Shown: positions 25,620-34,477, counted from the first letter of the stretch. The stretch is 64,000 nucleotides of DNA from Methylobacterium currus (GCF_003058325.1 NZ_CP028843.1:3965501-4029500); one strand, 5' to 3'. The notes: generated by a model from the sequence alone, not told the origin. Numbers and translations: made by a program.

Positions 25620-26312
25620 TCAGCTGGCCTTTCGGGCGTAGCGACCCTCGTCCTGCGGCTCGAAGTACCGTCCGTGGAAGACGCGGACATCCATCTTCTT
25701 CTTCAGCGTGCCCGCCGTCAGGGGTTCCTTGTGCAAGGTGGCGCCGCGCAGCGTCGCGGCCCTGAGCTCCGGCAGGATCTCGGTCGGCGTTAGGGGACCG
25801 CGCTCGGCGAGGAGCTCGGCTATCTCTTGCATGACACGGTCCCTGAACTCCTCGGCACGGAAGCGGTCGAGCTGGTACTCGACCTTCGCTAGGCGCGCCT
25901 GGACGCGACCGCTCCCGGCCTCGGCGGCCTCGGCGCGGGCGAGCAGGGCCACGTTCTCGGCCTGGAGGGTCTCGATCATGCCGAGCAGGTGCTCGCGGTC
26001 CTGATTCTCGTCGGCGGCGTCGGTCTCGGCGGCGGCACGCTCGCGGGCGAACGCCTGGGTGGCCTCGCGCTTGGCCTGCTTCCAGAGTTCCATGGCGAGC
26101 GCCTGCCCCTTTTCCTTCATGCCCTTGGTCATGTCGGTGGGTTCGAGCTTGGGGTCGTAGCTGCGCTTCTTCCGCCAGGCGCGCAGGTGCTTGCAAACCT
26201 CGCGGGGGGAACCGCCGGTTGGGATGGCCTCGCGCACCTTGCGCAGGCTGGGCCGCTCGCCGTTGGCGAGCAGCCTGTCGGCGACGAGGAAGACGGTGAA
26301 CTCGGACGGCAT
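25620..26312 (-). CDS. KfrA-like DNA-binding protein
   Basis: 230 residues from ATG 26312, behind CAGGGGACC. The N-terminal 50 residues (EFTVFLVADRLLANGERPSL, REAIPTGGSPREVCKHLRAW) match the KfrA_N DNA-binding domain of plasmid and mobile-element proteins. Residues 80-170 form a probable coiled coil (KREATQAFARERAAAETDAA, LLARAEAAEAGS, VQARLAKVEYQLDRFRAEEF). The C-terminal part (DVRVFHGRYFEPQDEGRYAR) is basic. KfrA proteins are autoregulated and linked to plasmid maintenance. It is divergent from the qat operon across 287 bases; a role in controlling qat is possible but unproven. A longer frame to 26549 is rejected. Confidence 0.8.
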   Translation of the reverse strand: MPSEFTVFLVADRLLANGERPSLRKVREAIPTGGSPREVCKHLRAWRKKRSYDPKLEPTDMTKGMKEKGQALAMELWKQAKREATQAFARERAAAETDAADENQDREHLLGMIETLQAENVALLARAEAAEAGSGRVQARLAKVEYQLDRFRAEEFRDRVMQEIAELLAERGPLTPTEILPELRAATLRGATLHKEPLTAGTLKKKMDVRVFHGRYFEPQDEGRYARKAS

Positions 26313-26408
26313 GGGCGGTCCCCTGGGGTGGCGGGGAGCATGCCTGCACGAAGTTAAGCGGGCGCTGAAATCGGCCCTGCGGGGGCGCGGATTCGCGACT
26401 CCGCGGTC

Positions 26409-26436
26409 GGGTATCAGGTAGCGTGACCCGATACCC
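26409..26436. repeat. 28-bp repeat, upstream copy flanking the qat operon
   Basis: A near-palindromic site, arm GGGTATCAGG, spacer TAGCGTGA, arm CCCGATACCC, with only one mismatch between the 10-bp arms. A second copy in the same orientation starts at 31441; the two agree at 23 of 28 positions. It lies in the divergent promoter region between kfrA and qatA, so it could also be an operator. Confidence 0.75.
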
Positions 26437-26599
26437 TGTTCGCGCGGCATCCAGAGCAATGGCTTGGCGCAGTTCAGGACGACTGCGCGGCCCCGAGCGT
26501 GCATCGTCGCTTCTAGGTTGTGGGTCACCTCACCGAGGCACTGGAACAAAAGGGGCTCAAATGCCTTGACTGGCGAACTTGGCCTTGGGGGGCTGGCGC

Positions 26600-28465
26600 A
26601 TGTGGTCGGACAAGGAAACCGCGCGGGATTTCCTCAACTTCCATGCCGTCGCGGCGACCGCCGCCGAGATGATCGTTCAGGCCGAGGGGCAGGCGCTGTC
26701 GCTCGGGGTATCGGGTGGATGGGGCGCCGGTAAGTCCTCCATGGTCAAGCTCCTCCGGGCCGAGCTTGACGGCCGGGAGGGTCGGGACTTCGCGTTCGTC
26801 GAGTTCAACGCCTGGCTTTACCAGGGCTACGACGATGCCCGGTCGGCGCTGATGGAGGTCATCGGCACCAAGCTCCTGGAGTACGCCGAGGAGCACGAGA
26901 AGCCGACCACCCACATCCTTGAATTCCTCGGTCGTGTCCGCTGGGCACGCGCGGCGGGTCTGGCCGCCGGGGTGGCCGGCTCCGTCGCGGTCGGCATGCC
27001 GTTGCCCGGCGTCCTCGGGGGGCTCTGGGACGCGTTTCGCGGTCTGACGGACGGCGACGTCACGAAGGAGGATGTCGACGCGGCCAAGGCGGCGGGCAAG
27101 GAGGCGGCGGACACGGGCAAGGGGCTCGTCGGCGACAAGAAGGAGCGGCCTTCGCCACCGAAGCAGATCCAGGAGTTGCGCGACCACTTCGAGGCGACCC
27201 TGGAGGAGCTTGGCGTCACGCTCGTGGTGCTCATCGACGACCTGGACCGCTGCCTGCCAGCGACCGCCATCGCGACCTTGGAGGCGGTCCGCCTATTCCT
27301 CTTCCTTGAGGGCACGGCCTTCGTCATCGCGGCGGACGATCGCATGATCCGGAACGCGGTGCGCGCCCACTTCAACTTCGACGTGGCGCTCGATGACGAC
27401 CTCATCACGAGCTACTTCGATAAGCTGATCCAGGTCCCGATCCGGGTGCCGCCGCTCGGGACCCAAGACGTGCGCGCCTACCTGATGCTCCTGTTCATCG
27501 AGAACAGCGGGCTTGAGGCGGAACGGCGCGACGAGCTCCGGACGGCGATCTGCGCACGGCTCGGACAGACTTGGCAGGGCAAGCGCGTCGACGCGGCCTT
27601 CGTTAAGACCCTCATCCAGGACTGCCCCGACGCCCTGGCCGCCCGTTTCGACCTCGCGGACCGCCTCGCGCCGACGATGGCGACGGCGGAGCGCATCTCG
27701 GGCAATCCGCGCCTGATCAAGCGCTTCCTCAATACGCTTTCGATCCGGATGTCGATTGCTCGGAGGCAGGGCGTCACGGTGGACGAACAGGTCCTGGCGA
27801 AGATGCTGCTGTTCGAGCGGTGCGGGCAGAAGGACGCCTACGCAAGCATCCTGAAGGCGGTGGCGGCGCACGACGAGGGCAAGCCGGCGTTCCTGGCACC
27901 CTGGGAAGAGGCCGCGCGAAAGGGAGAGCAGCCGCCGGGCTTGAGGCCCGAGTTCAACGGCGACTTCGCCAAGGGATGGCTGGCGCTCGATCCCCCACTT
28001 GCCGACCTCGACCTCCGAGCCGTCGTGTACGTGAGCCGCGACCACCTGCCGGTCATCACGCCGAACGACGAGATGTCGTCCGAGGCCGCAGCGCTACTCG
28101 CCGGGGTGCTCGCGATTAGGTCCGGCATCAGCGAGCAACTCGTCACCCAGCTTCGCGGCCTGCCTCACCGGGAGACCGCCCAGATCATGGAACGGGTGCT
28201 CGGCAAGGCTCGACAGGTTCAGGAATGGGGGACCCCGCCCATCTTGCACGCCGCCCTGACGATCGCGGCCGTCGACCCGGATCACGGCTCGACGTTCGCC
28301 CGTTTCCTGCGCGACGTGCCGCCGGCGCAGCTTACGGCCCCCATCGTGCCGATCCTGTCCGACAAGCCCTGGGCCGCAACGGTCCTGTCGCATTGGGCCG
28401 AGCAGGACGACACGCCGGCACCTGTCAAGCGTGCGATTTCGGCTGGCTCGCGACGGGGGCGCTGA
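26600..28465 (+). CDS. qatA: QatA: KAP-family P-loop NTPase of the Qat defence system
   Basis: 621 residues from ATG 26600, behind a GGGGGG site. Walker A is SGGWGAGKSSM (about 38-48) and Walker B is VVLIDDLDRCLP (about 209-220), the LIDDLDR form typical of KAP NTPases. A hydrophobic segment (about 107-148) inserted between them is also a KAP trait and may contact the membrane. Conserved KAP elements include FVEFNAWLYQGYD and RISGNPRLIKRFLNTLSIR. It is the first gene of a four-gene set whose order and products match the published Qat anti-phage system. I infer the ATPase drives or gates the defence response. Confidence 0.93.
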   Translation: MWSDKETARDFLNFHAVAATAAEMIVQAEGQALSLGVSGGWGAGKSSMVKLLRAELDGREGRDFAFVEFNAWLYQGYDDARSALMEVIGTKLLEYAEEHEKPTTHILEFLGRVRWARAAGLAAGVAGSVAVGMPLPGVLGGLWDAFRGLTDGDVTKEDVDAAKAAGKEAADTGKGLVGDKKERPSPPKQIQELRDHFEATLEELGVTLVVLIDDLDRCLPATAIATLEAVRLFLFLEGTAFVIAADDRMIRNAVRAHFNFDVALDDDLITSYFDKLIQVPIRVPPLGTQDVRAYLMLLFIENSGLEAERRDELRTAICARLGQTWQGKRVDAAFVKTLIQDCPDALAARFDLADRLAPTMATAERISGNPRLIKRFLNTLSIRMSIARRQGVTVDEQVLAKMLLFERCGQKDAYASILKAVAAHDEGKPAFLAPWEEAARKGEQPPGLRPEFNGDFAKGWLALDPPLADLDLRAVVYVSRDHLPVITPNDEMSSEAAALLAGVLAIRSGISEQLVTQLRGLPHRETAQIMERVLGKARQVQEWGTPPILHAALTIAAVDPDHGSTFARFLRDVPPAQLTAPIVPILSDKPWAATVLSHWAEQDDTPAPVKRAISAGSRRGR

Positions 28466-28468
28466 CTG

Positions 28469-29338
28469 ATGGGCACCTCCTCGTCGAGCACTGGTCCGGG
28501 CGGCGGGGTGCCCATGGTGCCCCCCTGGGTTCCCCCTCTGCCGCCGCTGCTCCCGCCCTTGCCGCCCGAGGCGCCGCCCGACGCTGCGCCGGACGAGAGC
28601 CCCGCACCCCCGGCGCAGGACGTCCCGCAGCCGCTCCCGCCGGCCCCACCCAATCAATTTGCGCCACCGCGACGCTTCTCGGCGGCGCGCACGAGCCTGG
28701 GGCACTTCGCCCGCTCGGGTTCTCGGGACGACCTGCGCCGCGGGCTTGGGCATTACAGCCGGACCGGGCTAGGCGGATCGACGGCCGCGACCCGCCGGAT
28801 GGGCGGAACGGTGGTCACCGCCGGCGGCCTCTACGGCGTCCTGGATGCCCTGCGCTCCGGCACCCGGCCGCCCGTGGACCTTGGGCTGGATGCCTCGGAG
28901 CTTCGCGGCCGCCCTGCCACCGAAGTCGCCGACCGGATCGCCAACGCCCTTAGGCCTTCGGACGGAACGCAGGACACCGAGGCTGCTAGAGACGCGATTT
29001 CCCGCGCGCTCTCCGACCTCATCGCGGCGGAGCCGGACGCCGACCTGCTGGCGCTTTCGCCGGAGCAGATCGGGGTGGTGGTCGAGGGGTACGTGGCCCA
29101 CGACCTCTGCCACCGGGTCGAGCTCGACGTCGGTAAGGCGGTCCACGACAAGGCCCCCGATCCCGCGACCGCCACGAGCCGGCTCGAACAGATCAAGGAC
29201 TACGTCCGGCAGGAAGTGGCGCGCCGCTTCCGCGCGCGGTCCGACCGGGGGCAGCGCCTCAGCCGCCAGGGGGCCGCGACGCTCGCCGCCAGCGTGTTGC
29301 GCGACACCTTCGAGGTCTTCGAGAGCTACCTGCGATGA
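28469..29338 (+). CDS. qatB: QatB: Qat system component
   Basis: 289 residues, starting three bases after the qatA stop. MGTSSSSTGPGGG is a typical QatB opening. A proline-rich linker spans about residues 15-65 (PLPPLLPPLPPEAPP), followed by TSLGHFARSGSRDDLRRGLG and SRTGLGGSTAATRRMGGT, then a helical C-terminal domain (about 125-289). The protein has no known enzyme motif. It is required in characterised Qat systems, though its biochemical role is not known to me. Its stop overlaps the qatC start (ATGA). Confidence 0.9.
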   Translation: MGTSSSSTGPGGGVPMVPPWVPPLPPLLPPLPPEAPPDAAPDESPAPPAQDVPQPLPPAPPNQFAPPRRFSAARTSLGHFARSGSRDDLRRGLGHYSRTGLGGSTAATRRMGGTVVTAGGLYGVLDALRSGTRPPVDLGLDASELRGRPATEVADRIANALRPSDGTQDTEAARDAISRALSDLIAAEPDADLLALSPEQIGVVVEGYVAHDLCHRVELDVGKAVHDKAPDPATATSRLEQIKDYVRQEVARRFRARSDRGQRLSRQGAATLAASVLRDTFEVFESYLR

Positions 29339-30615
29339 GAGTGACGTGCGTTCCGGCAGGCGTCGCCGCGACAACGCCCTCCGACCTCCGCTACGTCCTC
29401 TACGGGACGCCTCCGGCCGCAGACGTCGGCTCCGTGGCCACCGCCCTGATCCCGACGGTACGTCGTCTCGGCCTGGCGCCTTCGGCCCGGGCATGGGATT
29501 TCCTGTCGGTCGCACTCTCCGTCATCGCGGCCGATGAAGGGTGCTCCCGCAGCTCCAGCCCGGACGGGTGGACCCGAAGCATCGACTTGTCGGTTGCCCT
29601 GATGGACCCGGTGTTCTGGCACGCGCGCCGGGAGATCCTCCAAGACGCCCTCGGCTTCCTCTCGACCGACCGCTGGAGAATCGAGTTCGTCGGGGGCGGG
29701 TTGCAGCCAGCGCCGCCGCCCCAGGTCATGCCGCGGCCGGAGGAGTGCGTCTGCCTCCTTTCCGGCGGCCTCGACAGCCTCATCGGGGCGCTCGACCTCA
29801 GGGCTGAAGGGCGGCGGGCGCTGCTCGTCAGCCAGATCGCCAAGGGCGACAAGCAGACCCAGCGCGAGCTGGGGCACATGATCGCCGGCGATGGGATGCA
29901 CCTGCAGCTCAACCACAATGCCAGGCCGCCGGCCGGCTTTTCGGACCGGTCGCAGCGGGCCCGCTCGATCATCTTCATCGCCTACGGCGTCCTTGCCGCG
30001 ACCTGCCTCGCGACCTACCGGGACGGTCAGACCGTCGACCTGTACGTTCCCGAGAACGGCTTCATCAGCCTGAACGTGCCGTTGACGCCGCTGCGTATGG
30101 CGAGCCACAGCACGCGGACCACCCACCCGGTGTTCATGCGCCGTCTGCAGGACCTGATCGACGCCGCCGACCTCCGGGTCCGCCTGGTGAACCCGTACAT
30201 CCTGAAGACCAAGGGGGAGATGCTGTCCGGCTGCGCCGATCGCGCCTTCCTGCTGAGCCACGCGGGCGAGACCACGAGCTGCGGCCGCTACGCCCGAACC
30301 GCCTTCACCCAGTGCGGGCGATGCGTGCCCTGCCTCATCCGGCGCGCCTCGTTCCACGCGGCCGGCATTACGGACGCGACGCTCGCCTACAAGTACGACA
30401 TCTCGCTCCCGGGCCGGAAGCACCGCGACTTCGAGGACGTCAGGGCCGCGGCCATGGCCGTCGGAAGGGTCGAGGCATCGGGCCTCAAGGATTGGCTCGG
30501 GGGCGCCCTCAATGCGGCCCAACTCGGTGCCGATACCGCGCCGTACGAGGACGTCGCCAGGCGTGGCATCGGTGAGCTCGGCTCCTTCCTGAGAGGGGTC
30601 GGCGTGATCCGATAG
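29335..30615 (+). CDS. qatC: QatC: QueC-like protein of the Qat system
   Basis: 426 residues. A PP-loop ATPase motif SGGLDS at 143-148 (in CVCLLSGGLDSLIGAL) is the QueC signature, and Cys316, Cys327, Cys330 and Cys333 (CGRCVPC) form the QueC-type zinc site. QueC makes 7-cyano-7-deazaguanine from a carboxylate precursor; QatC has an additional N-terminal region of about 135 residues not found in QueC. It probably performs a related nucleotide- or protein-linked nitrile or amide chemistry in defence. The start overlaps qatB by four bases, so translation is coupled. Confidence 0.93.
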   Translation: MRVTCVPAGVAATTPSDLRYVLYGTPPAADVGSVATALIPTVRRLGLAPSARAWDFLSVALSVIAADEGCSRSSSPDGWTRSIDLSVALMDPVFWHARREILQDALGFLSTDRWRIEFVGGGLQPAPPPQVMPRPEECVCLLSGGLDSLIGALDLRAEGRRALLVSQIAKGDKQTQRELGHMIAGDGMHLQLNHNARPPAGFSDRSQRARSIIFIAYGVLAATCLATYRDGQTVDLYVPENGFISLNVPLTPLRMASHSTRTTHPVFMRRLQDLIDAADLRVRLVNPYILKTKGEMLSGCADRAFLLSHAGETTSCGRYARTAFTQCGRCVPCLIRRASFHAAGITDATLAYKYDISLPGRKHRDFEDVRAAAMAVGRVEASGLKDWLGGALNAAQLGADTAPYEDVARRGIGELGSFLRGVGVIR

Positions 30616-30651
30616 GTCTCCGGGCGGCTGTCGGTTAGCCGAGGCACCCGC

Positions 30652-31446
30652 TTGATCGACCTTCACTGCCACATCGACCTCTACCCGGACCCGGCGGCAG
30701 TGCTGGACGAGGCCGAGAAACGCGGCGCCTTCGTTCTGGCCGTCACCACGACGCCGCTCGCGTTCCAGGGCAACATGGATCTCGTCGCGGGCCGCCAGCG
30801 CATCAGGGTCGCGCTTGGGCTCCATCCCGAACTGGTTGCCGAGCGTCACGCCGAGATCGACCTCTTTCTCGACCTGCTGCCGCGAACCGCCTACGTCGGC
30901 GAGGTCGGCCTCGATGGCAGCCCAAGGAACCGGGCCAGCTTCGGCCGACAGGAGCGGGTCTTCGCGAGGATCGTCGAGGAGTGCGCCCGCCTGGGTGGGC
31001 GCGTGCTGAGCATACACTCCCGACGCGCCGCAGGCTGCGTTTTGGACATCCTCGGCTCGGCTCCGGCCTGCGGGGTTCCGGTCCTGCACTGGTTCAGCGG
31101 AACCTCGCGCGAACTCGAACGTGCCGTCGCGGCCGGCTGCTGGTTCAGCGTCGGGCCACTCATGCTCGCCACCCCTGCGGGCCTGCGCCTCGTGTCCGCT
31201 ATGCCTGCCGACAAAGTGCTGACCGAGACCGACGCACCCTTTGCCCAGGTCGCGGGAGTTCCGCTCATGCCGTGGGACGTCCTGGACGCGGAAGCCGTGT
31301 TGGCAGGGCTCTGGGGTATCGCCGAGGAAGAGACGCGCCACCGGTTGCGTCGGAACCTTCTTCGCCTGGCGAAACGCGCGACCGAGATGTCGGTCGAACC
31401 ACGAACCGCGCCCCACGCCAACGAAAGTCGCTTGCGCGCTGGGTAG
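30652..31446 (+). CDS. qatD: QatD: TatD-like metal-dependent DNase of the Qat system
   Basis: 264 residues from a TTG start (MIDLHCHIDLYPDP), the natural start because the family begins directly with this metal motif. All TatD metal ligands are present: H5 and H7, E84 (GEVGLDG), H122 (SIHSRR), H146 (LHWFSG) and D194 (TETDAP). TatD proteins are Mg-dependent 3'-5' nucleases, so this is a plausible effector. It follows qatC by 36 bases. Its stop codon lies inside the downstream 28-bp repeat. Confidence 0.92.
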   Translation: MIDLHCHIDLYPDPAAVLDEAEKRGAFVLAVTTTPLAFQGNMDLVAGRQRIRVALGLHPELVAERHAEIDLFLDLLPRTAYVGEVGLDGSPRNRASFGRQERVFARIVEECARLGGRVLSIHSRRAAGCVLDILGSAPACGVPVLHWFSGTSRELERAVAAGCWFSVGPLMLATPAGLRLVSAMPADKVLTETDAPFAQVAGVPLMPWDVLDAEAVLAGLWGIAEEETRHRLRRNLLRLAKRATEMSVEPRTAPHANESRLRAG

Positions 31447-31468
31447 CAAGTAGCGCTATCCGATACCC
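31441..31468. repeat. 28-bp repeat, downstream copy flanking the qat operon
   Basis: Arms GGGTAGCAAG and TCCGATACCC with spacer TAGCGCTA, in the same orientation as the copy at 26409. The qatD stop codon (TAG at 31444-31446) is part of the repeat, so the operon is bracketed exactly. Confidence 0.75.
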
Positions 31469-31699
31469 CGCCGCCGAGGCGCGTTTCGGATCCCGGCTCG
31501 GTGAATCGGAACGGCCCTCGGCCCCGTCCCGGCGGTGCGCCCTTGTGGATCCCGGCACCACGGCCTTGCGCGGGCTCCCGGACCGGGACAGGTTCGCTGC
31601 CCCCTCTGGAGACACCGTCATGAAACCCGTCGGCCAGCACCCCACCCACTGATCGCAGGAGTGCCGCCACGGCCGAGCCTCCCTACCCGCGAGGCTCCG

Positions 31700-32095
31700 A
31701 TGCCATCCAGAATCCTTTGGTCGAGCGACCACCATTTCGGCCACCGGGCCATCCTCGACGAGCGGATGTCCCTCCGACGTCCGTTCGCCTCCATCGAGGA
31801 GCACGACGAGACGCTGATCGCGAACTGGAACGCCGCGGTGCGCCTCGACGACACCGTCTGGCACCTCGGCGACTTCTGCTACCGCTGCAGCGAAGATTAC
31901 GCCCGCTCCGTCTTCGCCCGCCTCAGGGGACGCCGCCGCTTCCTCGTCCGCGGGAACCACGACAGGATCGGCGCGCGCCTGCCCTGGGACGATGTCGTCG
32001 ACGTCGCCCGGGTGGTCGTCCAGCAACCGGACGGCACGCCCCAGGGCGTCTGGCTGAGCCACTACGCCCATCGCGTCTGGCCCGGGGCAAGCCCG
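31700..32095 (+). pseudogene. Metallophosphoesterase, C-terminally truncated
   Basis: From ATG 31700 the protein reads MPSRILWSSDHHFGHRAILD with the metal motifs SDHHFGH, LGDFCYR, RGNHDRIG and LSHYAHRVWPG. This matches small calcineurin-like phosphoesterases, but the last motif (GHxH) is missing. After about 32095 the frame enters the antisense of the neighbouring gene. A deletion or insertion junction near 32090-32100 therefore removed the C-terminus, and the enzyme should be inactive. Confidence 0.75.
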
Positions 32096-32109
32096 GGCGG
32101 GTGCAGAGG

Positions 32110-32400
32110 TCAGGCCCGCGCGGCGACCGCCTCGACGATGCGCTCGACCGTCGGGCTCACCCTGCCGAGCACCCACCCGTTGCGGTGCCCGGTCAGCACG
32201 CAGCCGATCGCCGCCCGGATCCGCTCGATGCGGTCGCGCGGCGTGTCCCTGTCCGTGAAGGGTCGGAGCAGGTCGGCGTCGTCCTGGCGGATGCCCCGTC
32301 CGCCGAGGCGGGCGACGAGGGACGCGACTTCCTCGTCCGTGGCACGGGGCAGCCCCGTGCGGAGGAAGGCCTCGATGTCGGCGATGTCGATGGTGCGCAT
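32110..32400 (-). CDS. Hypothetical protein, 96 aa
   Basis: A compact, charged, helical protein (MRTIDIADIEAFLRTGLPRA, ATDEEVASLVARLGGRGIRQ, TPRDRIERIRAAIGCVLTGH). No known family. Codon use fits a real gene. It sits between the truncated phosphoesterase and the integrase, so it probably belongs to the integrase-bearing element. Confidence 0.5.
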   Translation of the reverse strand: MRTIDIADIEAFLRTGLPRATDEEVASLVARLGGRGIRQDDADLLRPFTDRDTPRDRIERIRAAIGCVLTGHRNGWVLGRVSPTVERIVEAVAARA

Positions 32401-32572
32401 AGGAAGGCTCCTGCCCGGCGCGGCGGCCGGTGCGATCGTTGGGAGCCCTCAAGGGGATGCGGGAGGCTGACCGGCCGGAGCCGGTCCCCTATGCCAGGAG
32501 GATGCCCCCGCGCGGGGCGCGCCGCAAGGGCCGGGTCTGTCCGGTGAGCGGACACACCCGAGGGGAGGGGGC

Positions 32573-34187
32573 TCATCGCCGGGGCTTCCTCTCCGCCTTG
32601 GGCTTCCTCGGCCGGCCCGGCCCGCGCACGACGGGCTCGGGATCCGGCGTGGGATCGGGCGCCTCGACCGGCGGTGCCGCCCGCAGCATCCGCTCGACGA
32701 CAGGACGCTCGCGCTCGTATGTGTCGAGCACGTGCCGGACCCACGCAGCCATGCCCTTGGCCTTCAGCGGGAAGCGCTGCGCCCGGGCGTAGACCCTTCG
32801 CGTGATGTCCTCGATCCGCGCCTCCTCGGTGTCCTTGCCCGAGCTATGCGCGAGGATGGCGCTGCCGGCGCCGCCGAGCTCCTCGTCCGCGAGGTAGGAT
32901 GAGAGCGTCCGGCGGGCATCGTGCGGGGTCCAATGCCGGACCCCGACAAGCCTCAGCCAGTCCCGCTTGCGGACGGTGACGGCGCCCTTCTTGCCCGCCT
33001 TCGTCTTTCCCTGGAGGCGGTAGAGGAGCTGGTTCAGGCCATCGGAGGTGACGTGCTTGCCGGCCGCCCGGCTCGGGAATAGCCAGTTGCTGTCGTTGTC
33101 CCGCTCGAACCTGGCGAAGATTGCCAATGCCTCGGGCGGGATCGGGAGGCCGTGCGGGCGGGCCGCGCTCGTGCCGCCCTTCATCTCCTCGCCGGTCCAA
33201 GTCCAGGCAAGCCAGCCCGGGTGGTCGGGCACGGGGATGACGCCATCCCGCCGGGTCCCGCCAAGCGCGCCGGTCCGCTGCGCGGTCAGGACGACGGCCC
33301 ACAGGGCTGCGATCGTCCCCGGGGTGGTCTCCTGGTCCGTGCCGCCGAGCGCCCGGCAGTGCTCGGCAACGAGGATCGTCCGGACGAGCTCCGTAACCGT
33401 CGGCGTGTGCTCGCGCGTTTGCGCCTTGTACCGGACCTTCGCGCGGTTGGACCACCACGGGACATCCTGCTCCGTCCAGCCGCAGAGCCCGGAGTGATCG
33501 CTGTGACCCCAATCGAGCGCCGCGCGGGCGTTCGCCATCGCCCGGGATGCCGTGCTCGGAGCCTGGTTCCGAACCAGGGCGTCCCGGACGCGCTCGAAGT
33601 CCGCGAGCGTGACGTCGGAGACCGGCGTCTCCGCGATCTCGGCGAACTCGGGCAGGCGAAGGGCGCGCTCGTACTGGCTGTCCCAACCCTCGCGAAGGGT
33701 CGGAAGGTGATGCTCAAGGAACAGGTCGACGAGGTCGCGCCATTCCCACGGACCATCGCGCCGACGGTCCGCCTCGGTTCGCTCCGGCCGGCGAGGCTCG
33801 AACGGGGGGGTAGGCGAGCTCGACCGCCTCGGGCAGGGACGTGCCCTCGCCGAGGGACCGCTCGAAGATCTCGGCGTCGAACTTCGGGTCGAACCCGGCG
33901 GCGAAGTCCAGGCGCGCGCGGGCCGCGGCGATCCGCGCGGCCTGTAGGTCCATCACGTCGGTGCCTCCGAGCCGGATCGTCCCCCGGCGGTGGCGCAGGT
34001 ACCAGGTGCCGCTGGCCTTCGTGACACGCAGCGTCAGGCCGGTCGCGTCCTTGGCCGTGTCGGCGAACTCGATGCCGCGGCCCGGGACCCGTCCCTCGTC
34101 GATCAGCCGCATCGCCCGCGCCACGGCATCGGCCGTGAGATGGACGCGCTCGCGCTCGTAGCCGCCTCGCTCCTTCGCCTTCGCCAC
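32573..34187 (-). pseudogene. Tyrosine integrase with one homopolymer frameshift
   Basis: Starts at GTG 34187 behind GGAGG (VAKAKERGGYERERVHLTAD). The N-terminal arm-binding region (LTLRVTKASGTWYLRHRRGT, IRLGGTDVMDLQAARIAAAR) resembles DUF4102-type integrases. At a run of seven C (near 33804-33810, G on the plus strand) the frame shifts; with six C it would continue PPFEPRRPERTEADRRRDGP into the core-binding and catalytic domains. These show an Arg in VVLTAQRTGALGG, HDARRTLSSYLADEEL and the late VYARAQRF. About 537 residues if repaired. It may be a recent inactivation or a sequencing error. Confidence 0.85.
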
Positions 34188-34343
34188 CGTGTCCTCCGCA
34201 TGGGATACAACGGGGATACAACACGGCCCCGGAGGTCGCGGCAACGCAGCGGACTGCGCAGGGGCACAAGAAATTCTTGCAACATGAAGAAGTTAGTCGA
34301 AGTGGTTAACAGGCTTCGCGGGTGCTCGGAAACCCGCCTCTAA

Positions 34344-34391
34344 AGCTTCCCAAGCTGAATGTCGTCGGTTCGATCCCGATCGCCCGCTCCA
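34344..34391 (+). other. tRNA-Gly(CCC) 3'-half, probable integration (att) site
   Basis: The sequence from the anticodon loop to the CCA end of a tRNA is present: AGCTTCCCAAGCTG, the T-arm GTCGGTTCGATCCCGAT, then CGCCCGCTCCA. The CTTCCCAAG loop gives anticodon CCC (glycine). The 5' half does not form a D-arm, so this is not a functional tRNA. Such 3'-half copies are left by tyrosine integrases that use tRNA genes. It sits between two integrase genes, 157 bases from the first and 87 bases from the second. Confidence 0.82.
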
Positions 34392-34477
34392 TATAACCCG
34401 TTGAAGCGTCAGCTTTTTCGACGGTCTACCGCTGATCTCACGGACCCCATGGTCCCCATCGCGGTCCTCATCCCCGT

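Noticed and set aside
34319..34391. Complete tRNA-Gly gene
   Set aside because: The 5' bases GCGGGTG could pair with the acceptor 3' strand, but no D-arm or proper 5' anticodon stem follows, and the same bases form a local hairpin with ACCCGC. A 3'-half att scar fits better.
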